From assembly GCA_009705865.1 (NCBI GenBank), contig WLSJ01000086.1, positions 1-7,649 on the forward strand: DNA of 7,649 bases, written 5' to 3'. Position numbers and translations under genes: made by a program. Positions 1-5,844 of the stretch are shown piece by piece. The stretch comes from Actinomycetota bacterium. GTDB lineage: Bacteria; Actinomycetota; Acidimicrobiia; Acidimicrobiales; Ilumatobacteraceae. The notes beneath the pieces are model-generated. The model was not told the origin of the DNA, ran no database searches, and worked only from the letters and a program-made list of their open reading frames with translations. Position 1 is the first letter of the stretch. Every line of letters starts with the position of its first letter.

Positions 1-271
1 GCCCGCAGCATTACGACGCGGTGATCTGATGGTCACTGTGTCTACTGGTGGTGCAAGCCCAGCTCTTGCTTCATGGTTGCGTTCCCACCTTGAACTTTCG
101 ATTGTCCCTGAGTTTGAAGAGGTGGTGTCACGTCTTGCTGTTGAGAGAGCACGTATTCATGCTGAAGGTGAATCAACCGAAAATGTGCAGTGGCAACCAA
201 TCATTGCGGGTGTAATGGCAGACCTTGGTATGACATGCCCGGTTGTCCGCGAAGTGGAAACAGCGCAATGA
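1..271 (+). CDS. Precorrin-2 dehydrogenase / sirohydrochlorin ferrochelatase, C-terminal part (5' end outside window)
   Basis: The reading frame is open from base 2 and ends with TGA at 269-271, giving 89 visible residues. The motif STGGASPALASWLR, preceded by RRGDL, is the hallmark of the dimerisation/active-site segment of the Met8/SirC/CysG N-terminal family. That family oxidises precorrin-2 with NAD+ to sirohydrochlorin and inserts Fe2+ to give siroheme in the cytoplasm. The NAD-binding Rossmann half, roughly the first 110 residues, lies upstream of the window, so its GxGxxA motif cannot be checked. The remaining tail is mostly helical, as in the family. The gene overlaps the next one (cobA) by ATGA, so the two are translationally coupled and act on consecutive steps. 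The ATG at 29 is internal to the gene and is not the start. Whether this protein has both activities or only the dehydrogenase cannot be told from this part. Confidence 0.85.
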   Translation, partial: PAALRRGDLMVTVSTGGASPALASWLRSHLELSIVPEFEEVVSRLAVERARIHAEGESTENVQWQPIIAGVMADLGMTCPVVREVETAQ

Positions 272-1008
272 CCGTGCATCTTGTTGGCGCAGGTCCGGGT
301 GACCCAGAACTTCTTACGGTGAAGGCTGTGCGCCTTATTGGCGAAGCAGATGTGATCGTGCATGACTATTTGTCGAACGATTCCATTCTTGAATTAGCGA
401 AACCCGGTACCGAATTCATTGATGTTGGCAAGAAGCCTGGCAACCCAACACCACAAGAACTAATTAATGCGTTGTTGGTGCATCTTGGTGCACAGGGAAA
501 GAACGTTGTACGCCTCAAGGGCGGTGACCCATTTGTGTTTGGTCGCGGTGGTGAAGAAGCGCAAGCCCTGATGGAAGCACGCATTCCGTTCACTGTGGTG
601 CCTGGCATTACGTCTGCCATTGGTGTGCCGGCAGCTGCAGGTATTCCGGTGACGCATCGCAATGTGTCGCCAGCGTTCACTGTTGTTACCGGACATCGCG
701 AATCAGGTGGCTCTACAAATATTGCATGGGAAGCCCTTGCTCAGGTTGGCGGAACAATTGTTGTGTTGATGGGTGTTTCTGAACGGGCACTGATTGCTGA
801 ACGCCTCATGGCTGGTGGGTTATCTGCCACTACCCCTGTTGCTGCAATTCGGTGGGGTACGCGAGCAGAACAAGTTGTTGTACGCACCACATTGGGCGAA
901 CTGGGAACTACACAATTGAAGGCACCAAGCACCATTGTTATAGGTGCGGTTGCAGCATATGAATTCTTAGATGCCACATCGACTGACCAGTTAGTAGCGG
1001 GTGCGTAA
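268..1008 (+). CDS. cobA: Uroporphyrinogen-III C-methyltransferase (SUMT)
   Basis: This 246-residue protein is a typical stand-alone SUMT. It uses two S-adenosylmethionine to methylate uroporphyrinogen III at C2 and C7, giving precorrin-2 for siroheme (and possibly cobalamin). Visible signatures are VGAGPGDPELLT at residues 6-17, VRLKGGDPFVFGRGGEE at 81-97, VVPGITSAIGVPAAAGIPVTHR split across 110-131, and MGV at 168-170, all in the family order. I chose the start at 268 because it places the VGAGPGDP motif at the usual distance from the N-terminus and creates a 4-bp ATGA overlap with the upstream gene. The frame is open further upstream, to an ATG at 190, but that extension would lie inside the dehydrogenase gene. 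Together with its upstream neighbour it supplies siroheme to the reductase encoded at 1264. Confidence 0.95.
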   Translation: MTVHLVGAGPGDPELLTVKAVRLIGEADVIVHDYLSNDSILELAKPGTEFIDVGKKPGNPTPQELINALLVHLGAQGKNVVRLKGGDPFVFGRGGEEAQALMEARIPFTVVPGITSAIGVPAAAGIPVTHRNVSPAFTVVTGHRESGGSTNIAWEALAQVGGTIVVLMGVSERALIAERLMAGGLSATTPVAAIRWGTRAEQVVVRTTLGELGTTQLKAPSTIVIGAVAAYEFLDATSTDQLVAGA

Positions 1009-1009
1009 T

Positions 1010-1261
1010 ATGCGTCGCTCTATTGATGTTGTACAGATTGATGCCGCAGATCTTCCCGATGGTCTCGAAGACACGACGCCCATCATGTGGACTGTTGCCG
1101 TCAGTGACGACTACGACGATGCAACACCTCGCGTGGTGCTGACCGTTGAGCCATTAGGTGGACAAGGTGAAGGCCTCGTTGCACACCTTGCACCAGAAAA
1201 TGCCCGCAGATTACGAAAAGCACTAGCAGATGCCCTCCGTGAGGTGGGCGAAAAGGAATAG
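1010..1261 (+). CDS. Small acidic protein of unknown function in the siroheme/reductase operon
   Basis: An 83-residue protein that I do not recognise. The first half is acidic (DAADLPDGLEDTTP, then SDDYDDA). It is followed by a probable beta-hairpin (RVVLTVEPLGGQGEGLVAHL) and an amphipathic, charged helix (APENARRLRKALADALREVG). There is no signal peptide, membrane segment or cysteine. It starts 1 bp after the cobA stop and ends 2 bp before the reductase start, and its last codons carry that gene's ribosome binding site, so it is firmly part of the operon. A GTG at 1001 in the same frame would add three residues and overlap cobA by 8 bp; the ATG at 1010 is preferred. A role as a reductase partner or small regulatory protein is only a guess from position. 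Coding status is supported by the tight fit between two certain genes. Confidence 0.75.
   Translation: MRRSIDVVQIDAADLPDGLEDTTPIMWTVAVSDDYDDATPRVVLTVEPLGGQGEGLVAHLAPENARRLRKALADALREVGEKE
1253..1258 (+). promoter_or_regulatory. Ribosome binding site of the sulfite/nitrite reductase gene
   Basis: AAGGAA ends 5 nt before the ATG at 1264 and lies within the last codons of the preceding small gene. It is one of the two clearest Shine-Dalgarno sequences in the window and fixes the reductase start. Confidence 0.7.
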
Positions 1262-1263
1262 CC

Positions 1264-3051
1264 ATGACAATTGCTGAAGCCCCTATCCCACGTGACCTTG
1301 ACGCAGAACAACTGCGTGACATTGAACGGTTCGAGATTGCCATTGATCAATTCTTGAAAGGCGAAATCTCAGACGACGTGTTTCGCGTGATGCGATTGAA
1401 CAACGGCATCTATGGCCAGCGCCAAGGTGGCACAAACCAAATGGTGCGCGTGAAGTTGCCAGCAGGTTCAATTACCCCAGAACAATTTGATGTGATGGCT
1501 GACTTGTCATCTGAGTTCTCACGAGGCTGGGGTCACATCACCACCCGCCAGAACATTCAGTTCCACTTTGTTGATCTTCGTCGCATTCCAGATTTGTTGC
1601 GTCGTCTGGCTGATGTACAGCTCACCTCGCGTGAAGCATGTGGTGACACAGTGCGAAACGTGATGGCGTGCCACCTTGCTGGTGCATGCCCATACGAGAA
1701 ACTAGACGTGACTCCGTGGGCCGAAGCTGTGTATCGCCATTTCGTGCGTAACCCATTGGGCCAACGTTTACCGCGTAAATTCAAGGTGAACTTCTCTGGA
1801 TGCTCAACTGACTGTGGTCAGGCAATGTTCAATGACGTTGGTGTTGTTGCTGCTACTCGCACACGCGAAGACGGCAGCATTGAATCTGGCTTTCGTATTT
1901 ACATTGCTGGCGGACTTGGTGCAACACCTCACCCAGCGCTTGCGTTAGAAGATTTCACAACACGTGAAGACTTGTTGCCAACTGTTGAAGCCGCATTGCG
2001 CGTGTTTGATCAAACCGGTAATCGCGACAACAAGTTGCGCGCCCGCATGAAGTGGGTTGTAGACCAGTTGGGAATTGAAGAAGTGCGTCGTCGCGTTATC
2101 AAGATTCGCCACACACTTCCTGCTTCGTCATCATGGCCTGGTGGAATTCCGGCTGAAGTTCGCAATGCTGGCGATGCACCTGCTGGTCGCATTGCTGAAG
2201 GTGAAGTATCGCAGGTGGGGCAAAGCACCATCATCAACTTCACTTCGTCAGATCCGTTCCGTCGTTGGGAAAATGCAAGCGTTATTCGCGGTGCAGCAAA
2301 TGGCACAGTGTCTGCAATTGCATATGCGCCTCTTGGTGATATCACCGCTGACCAGTTCCGTGCACTTGCAAACATTCAGCGCCACTTCAAGTCTGATGTT
2401 CGTTTGTCGAACCGCCAGAACGTGGTGTTCCGTAGTTTGCAGCCAAGCCAAATGCGCGAGTTGTACGACATGCTCGATGCAATCGGTATGGCACAGCCTG
2501 GTGCTGAACTTGCCCGTGACGTTGTTGCATGCCCTGGTGCAGATACCTGCAACATTGCAGTCACGCAATCTCGTGGCCTTGCAAAAGCAATAGGAGACAA
2601 ACTGGAAGAAGAAGGACTCGCTGAAATTGGCGGAGTTCGCATCAACATTTCAGGGTGCACCAATAGTTGTGGTCAACACCATGCAAGCGATATCGGTTTC
2701 TTTGGTGCCGAGCGTCGTGCACACGGCAAATCATTGCCCGGCTATCAGATGCTTCTTGGCGGATACGTGGGCGAAGAGCAGATTCACTTCGGTGAAAAAG
2801 CATTGCGTGTGCCAGCAAAGGCAGCACCTGAGGCTGTAGCTCGCGTGGTACGACGGTTCGCTGCTGAACGCTCTGCTGCTGAAACATTCCAGGGCTGGCT
2901 TGCACGTTCTGGCGGCGCTGTTGCCGTTGCTGATGGTTTGCGTGATCTTGATGAGATCCCACAGCCTGATGTAGCTCCTGAGTTCTTCATTGACTACGGC
3001 GAGACTGGGCCATTTTCTGGCGAAGTCGGCGACTCGGAATGCGCTGTCTGA
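1264..3051 (+). CDS. Ferredoxin-type sulfite/nitrite reductase (siroheme and [4Fe-4S])
   Basis: A 595-residue member of the CysI/NirA hemoprotein family, which carries out six-electron reduction of sulfite to sulfide or nitrite to ammonia in the cytoplasm. The two pseudo-symmetric halves are both present. The C-terminal half has the cluster/siroheme cysteines C423-X5-C429 and C465-X3-C469 (ACPGADTC and SGCTNSCGQ). Putative anion-binding residues are R95 (TTRQNIQF), R131 (GDTVRNV) and K172/K174 (PRKFKVNFSG), matching the Arg/Arg/Lys/Lys set known from E. coli CysI. Unusually, the N-terminal half also has C136-X5-C142 and C180-X3-C184. Y50 and C126 sit where the Tyr-Cys pair of mycobacterial NirA would be expected (from memory, not aligned). 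No flavoprotein subunit gene follows, which fits ferredoxin as donor. Sulfite is the more likely substrate given the siroheme genes alongside and no nitrate genes in view, but nirA function cannot be excluded. Confidence 0.92.
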   Translation: MTIAEAPIPRDLDAEQLRDIERFEIAIDQFLKGEISDDVFRVMRLNNGIYGQRQGGTNQMVRVKLPAGSITPEQFDVMADLSSEFSRGWGHITTRQNIQFHFVDLRRIPDLLRRLADVQLTSREACGDTVRNVMACHLAGACPYEKLDVTPWAEAVYRHFVRNPLGQRLPRKFKVNFSGCSTDCGQAMFNDVGVVAATRTREDGSIESGFRIYIAGGLGATPHPALALEDFTTREDLLPTVEAALRVFDQTGNRDNKLRARMKWVVDQLGIEEVRRRVIKIRHTLPASSSWPGGIPAEVRNAGDAPAGRIAEGEVSQVGQSTIINFTSSDPFRRWENASVIRGAANGTVSAIAYAPLGDITADQFRALANIQRHFKSDVRLSNRQNVVFRSLQPSQMRELYDMLDAIGMAQPGAELARDVVACPGADTCNIAVTQSRGLAKAIGDKLEEEGLAEIGGVRINISGCTNSCGQHHASDIGFFGAERRAHGKSLPGYQMLLGGYVGEEQIHFGEKALRVPAKAAPEAVARVVRRFAAERSAAETFQGWLARSGGAVAVADGLRDLDEIPQPDVAPEFFIDYGETGPFSGEVGDSECAV

Positions 3052-3069
3052 TTTCTTTCTAAGAACAGA

Positions 3070-3075
3070 TACTCT
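3070..3075 (+). promoter_or_regulatory. Possible -10 element for the PAP2 gene (near-leaderless start)
   Basis: TACTCT matches the actinobacterial TAnnnT pattern and ends 8 nt before the ATG at 3084, which itself has no Shine-Dalgarno sequence. Transcription could start at or 1-2 nt before the start codon. No convincing -35 was found, and the motif is short enough to occur by chance. Confidence 0.35.
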
Positions 3076-3083
3076 CGCTGTGT

Positions 3084-3890
3084 ATGCGGTGGGTGACATG
3101 GGATCAGGCGATAATCGCCGCAATAGTCAGCGCGGTTATCGCGTTAGTTGTCTCTAGGGCGCCGTCTACACCACGACGTGATTTTGTTCTTGCGTTATGC
3201 AAAGAGTTTTCACTGATTGCGGTGCTGTACACCATGTGGCGTCTTGCCATGGTGTTGCCACTTGATCAGCCTGTTGGCGCACTTGGGCGCGCACGCGATA
3301 TCAACAGATGGCAACAGAATTTTCATCTTCCGTCAGAATTATCGCTACAACATTTTGTGATGCGATATGACTGGCTCGCACGATCTACCAATTTCTTTTA
3401 TGCAGTAGTGCATGTACCAGCAACTATTGCGTTTCTTGTGTGGCTCTTTGTTCGCCATCGTGATTCGTTTCCACGTTGGCGAAATGCGTTAGCCATGTTG
3501 ACTGCTGCGTGTCTCGTGATCCGATACGTACGTGTTGCGCCACCGCGATTTCTTCCAGAACTTGGCTATGTCGATTTAGCCACCAGATACGGGCTATCTG
3601 TATATGGCCCTGTGGGCACCGGAGTGTCAGATCAATTTGCAGCTATGCCTTCCATTCATGTTGGCTGGGCCGCATTGGTGTCGTTCGGAATTATTGGTGC
3701 CAGTACAAGCAAATGGCGCTGGCTATTTGTGACCCACTTCGTATTCACCATGTTTGCTGTGTCTGCCACGGGAAATCATTGGTGGCTAGACGGCATTGCT
3801 GCTGTTGCATTGTTAGGGATAGCTCTCAGTCTTGATACCCGTATTTTTCAGCGATTTCGACGGCGCGGATCAATGATGAACGCCGGTTGA
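3084..3890 (+). CDS. PAP2-superfamily integral membrane protein, Aur1/Ipt1-like
   Basis: A 268-residue polytopic membrane protein with hydrophobic segments near residues 9-24, 36-56, 104-124, 136-150, 193-207, 213-229 and 233-249. The phosphatase/transferase signature is present in the variant form of the inositolphosphotransferase branch (PAP2_3): RVAPPRFLP at 150-158, PSIHVGW at 189-195 with H192, and GNHWWLDG at 230-237 with H232 and D236. The two histidines and the aspartate are the expected catalytic set, H232 being the likely nucleophile. Members transfer or release phospho-head groups of lipids (inositol-phosphate lipids, polyprenyl phosphates); the substrate here is unknown. The gene begins 32 bp after the reductase stop without a recognisable ribosome binding site, so it may have its own promoter. 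It ends with a basic tail (FQRFRRRGS). The ATG at 3084 is the best start, though a GTG at 3093 is possible. Confidence 0.82.
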   Translation: MRWVTWDQAIIAAIVSAVIALVVSRAPSTPRRDFVLALCKEFSLIAVLYTMWRLAMVLPLDQPVGALGRARDINRWQQNFHLPSELSLQHFVMRYDWLARSTNFFYAVVHVPATIAFLVWLFVRHRDSFPRWRNALAMLTAACLVIRYVRVAPPRFLPELGYVDLATRYGLSVYGPVGTGVSDQFAAMPSIHVGWAALVSFGIIGASTSKWRWLFVTHFVFTMFAVSATGNHWWLDGIAAVALLGIALSLDTRIFQRFRRRGSMMNAG

Positions 3891-3912
3891 ATAGAAAGTA
3901 TCCAAGCAGGGC

Positions 3913-3918
3913 TACAGT
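3913..3918 (+). promoter_or_regulatory. Possible -10 element for the TetR-type regulator (near-leaderless start)
   Basis: TACAGT (TAnnnT) ends 8 nt before the ATG at 3927, the same distance as at the PAP2 gene, and there is no Shine-Dalgarno sequence between. A weak -35 candidate, TTGAAT at 3887-3892, overlaps the stop of the preceding gene, with a long 20-nt spacer. This gene and the GST-fold gene behind it may be one transcript starting here. Confidence 0.4.
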
Positions 3919-3926
3919 AATAACCC

Positions 3927-4580
3927 ATGGCTACCCCCGCTCCTAAGAAGAGTTCAGCAAAGAAAGCAGCGCCTAAGAAGGTTTCGCCCAAGAAGAAGAC
4001 TGTTGCCACTAAGAAGGCCGCGGTTAAAAAGCCCGCTAAGGCGCGCCAGGTTCGGCGAACACGCGAAGAAGGAATGGAACTGCTGATCCATGCAGCGTTC
4101 ACACTCGTTCGCAAAAAGAGTCCCGATGATATTTCGATTCGTGAAATTGCCTCCCTTGCAAAAGTGCATCACCGTTTTATTGCCGAATGGTTCGGGGGCA
4201 AGGCACAGCTTCTTTTAGTTATTCACTCGCGCAACTCGGACAACATTCGCAAGATCACTGTTGACATGGGCACGATGAGAAACAACGAAGTAATTCTTGA
4301 GATAAATCAGCAGTTGCAACTTGCCCTATGGCTCATGCGAAATGGCATCACATTTCCTGATATTTATGCAGCATTCCCCGCACTAGGCACCGCGGTAAAG
4401 AACCTAGAGATAAATCGAGGCATCAACCCAACTGACGCGCAAAAAGTCGGCGCTATCTATGGTGCTATTTTGCTTTCAAATGTCATTGTGACTCCATTTA
4501 TTGAGAGCACCACAACCACTGTTGAATTGTTTGATTTCTTCACAAACCTTCTACCGCCCGTCCTTCCTACAAAGAAATAG
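3927..4580 (+). CDS. TetR-type transcriptional regulator with lysine/alanine-rich N-terminal tail
   Basis: A 217-residue protein in two parts. Residues 1-40 are a disordered basic tail with 14 lysines and 10 alanines and no acidic residue before E47, built from AKKAAPKK-like units as in histone H1 and the tails of some actinobacterial nucleoid proteins (HupB). Residues about 45-100 form a TetR-type DNA-binding domain: helix 1 (MELLIHAAFTLVRKKS), then ISIREIASLAKV and the recognition/YxxF-equivalent segment HHRFIAEWFGGKAQLL. The remaining ~115 helical residues would be the ligand/dimer domain. TetR proteins usually repress nearby genes in response to a small ligand. The GST-fold gene starts 5 bp downstream, and the two are probably co-transcribed and functionally linked. 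The tail likely adds non-specific DNA affinity. The start is fixed by the ATG after the candidate -10; without the tail the protein would be of normal TetR length. Confidence 0.85.
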   Translation: MATPAPKKSSAKKAAPKKVSPKKKTVATKKAAVKKPAKARQVRRTREEGMELLIHAAFTLVRKKSPDDISIREIASLAKVHHRFIAEWFGGKAQLLLVIHSRNSDNIRKITVDMGTMRNNEVILEINQQLQLALWLMRNGITFPDIYAAFPALGTAVKNLEINRGINPTDAQKVGAIYGAILLSNVIVTPFIESTTTTVELFDFFTNLLPPVLPTKK

Positions 4581-4585
4581 TTCTC

Positions 4586-5758
4586 ATGACTAATGCACCT
4601 CACATCCTCTACGGAGGGCCTGTCTCTTTGTACACCGGAAAAGTTCGCTCGTACTTACGTAAGAACAACATCAACTTTGTTGAGGTGCACCCAAACAGCG
4701 AGCGCTACCTAAAACACGTCGTTCCTACTGTTGGCCGGTGGATCATGCCGTGTCTCGAAACTCCTGACGGTCGCATCATTCAAGACGGTGCCGACATCAT
4801 TGACTATTTTGATGCAGAAATTCAACTGTCGAAATACCCCACCCGCCCAACTACTGCAGTGCATCAAGCAGTGACTCATCTTTTTGAACTCTTCGGCGGC
4901 GAAGGTCTACTGCGCGCAGCAATGCACTACCGCTGGAACTTTGATGAACAGAACCTTTCGTTCTTGGAAAGTGAATTTGGCATCAGTGTTATTCCAAAGA
5001 TGACCTCTGATCAGATCAGCATGAACTTTGCTCGTTCTAGTGGTCGCATGCGCAAAGCCGCAGTAACTTTCGGAGTAGGGCCACATTCTGCAGAACTCAT
5101 TGAAAGTTCGTTCATGGAATGGCTAAGTCTGTTCAGCGCACACCTTGAACAGAACGCATATCTTCTTGGTAACAAACCAACGCTTGGTGACTATTGCCTA
5201 ATGGGGCCTATGTGGGCTCACCTGTTCCGTGACCCAGCGCCTACCGCCGTTATCAAAAAGCATGCACCGCGCGTTGGCCGATGGGTAGAGCGCATGAGCA
5301 CCTATGAACCATATGACGGTGAATATTTCGATTCCGCCACAGCACCACGCGAACTTGTGGCCAATGATGCATTGCCCGACACTCTTGTAGCCATGATGCG
5401 ATATATCGCAGAGGAATACTTGCCAGAAATTACTGCCCACGTGGAATACGCCAATGAGTGGTTGACACAGCAGACTGACCTCGTGACCGGTACCAATGGT
5501 TTGCCAGACCCTGGTGCGCGCGGAATTGGAAAAACTGCTTTTGCATGGCGTGGAATTGAAATAGAGACAGCAGTGATGCCGTATCGATTCTGGTTATTGC
5601 AGCGCCTTCAAGACGCTGTTGCCTCGTGTAGCCCGGCAGAACAATCTGCTGTGCGAGCCGCATTCAACAATGCTGGCCTTGAGTCTCTGCTTGACTTGCG
5701 CACTATTCGCCGTGTTGAGCGCGTGAATCACCTTGAGGTGTGGGGACCGCTCCTCTAA
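4586..5758 (+). CDS. Glutathione S-transferase-fold protein with long C-terminal extension
   Basis: A 390-residue protein, far longer than the usual 200-230 of GSTs. Residues ~6-80 are a thioredoxin-like N-domain: ILYGGPVSLYTGKVRSYL opens it, P55 in WIMPCLETPDG is the expected cis-proline, and QDGADIIDYF matches the segment that contacts the gamma-glutamyl group. There is no CxxC, and S14, Y16 or T17 could serve as catalytic residue. Residues ~90-235 form the all-helical domain, with the conserved N-capping box TLGD at 199-202 inside LGNKPTLGDYCLMGP. Residues ~240-390 are an extension I cannot assign. The gene starts 5 bp after the regulator with only a weak AAAGAA upstream, consistent with coupling. 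Actinobacteria mostly use mycothiol rather than glutathione, so the thiol cofactor, or whether the protein is an enzyme at all, is open. Confidence 0.78.
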   Translation: MTNAPHILYGGPVSLYTGKVRSYLRKNNINFVEVHPNSERYLKHVVPTVGRWIMPCLETPDGRIIQDGADIIDYFDAEIQLSKYPTRPTTAVHQAVTHLFELFGGEGLLRAAMHYRWNFDEQNLSFLESEFGISVIPKMTSDQISMNFARSSGRMRKAAVTFGVGPHSAELIESSFMEWLSLFSAHLEQNAYLLGNKPTLGDYCLMGPMWAHLFRDPAPTAVIKKHAPRVGRWVERMSTYEPYDGEYFDSATAPRELVANDALPDTLVAMMRYIAEEYLPEITAHVEYANEWLTQQTDLVTGTNGLPDPGARGIGKTAFAWRGIEIETAVMPYRFWLLQRLQDAVASCSPAEQSAVRAAFNNAGLESLLDLRTIRRVERVNHLEVWGPLL

Positions 5759-5844
5759 TACACAATCTATTCAGCCTGATTGCTGCGGTGATCCCAGTAG
5801 TGGTTTACGATTTCTACATCAGAACCGACTGCTGAAGGAACACC
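5759..5844 (+). promoter_or_regulatory. Intergenic stretch with possible promoter of the DUF1330-like gene
   Basis: This is the longest gap between genes in the window. It contains TACGAT at 5806-5811 as a candidate -10 and the strong ribosome binding site GAAGGA at 5834-5839, 5 nt before the ATG at 5845. No good -35 is seen (TTGCTG at 5780-5785 is 20 nt away). A 4-bp CAGC/GCTG stem at 5772-5785 is too weak to call a terminator. The gap suggests the downstream gene has its own transcript. Confidence 0.35.

Noticed and set aside
190..267. Upstream in-frame extension of cobA to the ATG at 190
   Set aside because: It would overlap the dehydrogenase gene by about 80 bp and put 26 non-conserved residues before the SUMT N-terminal motif; the ATG at 268 fits better.
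366..680. 104-residue open frame on the - strand opposite cobA
   Set aside because: It is antisense to conserved SUMT motifs and has no family signal; it follows from the codon bias of the real gene.
2010..2375. 121-residue open frame on the - strand opposite the reductase gene
   Set aside because: Shadow of the real gene, with no motif and no ribosome binding site noted.
2075..2593. 172-residue open frame on the + strand inside the reductase gene
   Set aside because: It lies wholly within a certain gene in another frame, has a Cys/Leu/His-rich composition typical of shifted-frame translation and no recognisable motif.
3053..3066. TTTCTTTCTAAGAA imperfect palindrome after the reductase gene as terminator or operator
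   Set aside because: The pairing arms (TTCT/AGAA) are 4 bp of A/T-rich sequence, too weak to support a call.
5772..5785. CAGC/GCTG stem as terminator of the GST-fold gene
   Set aside because: Only 4 bp with no U-tract; expected by chance.
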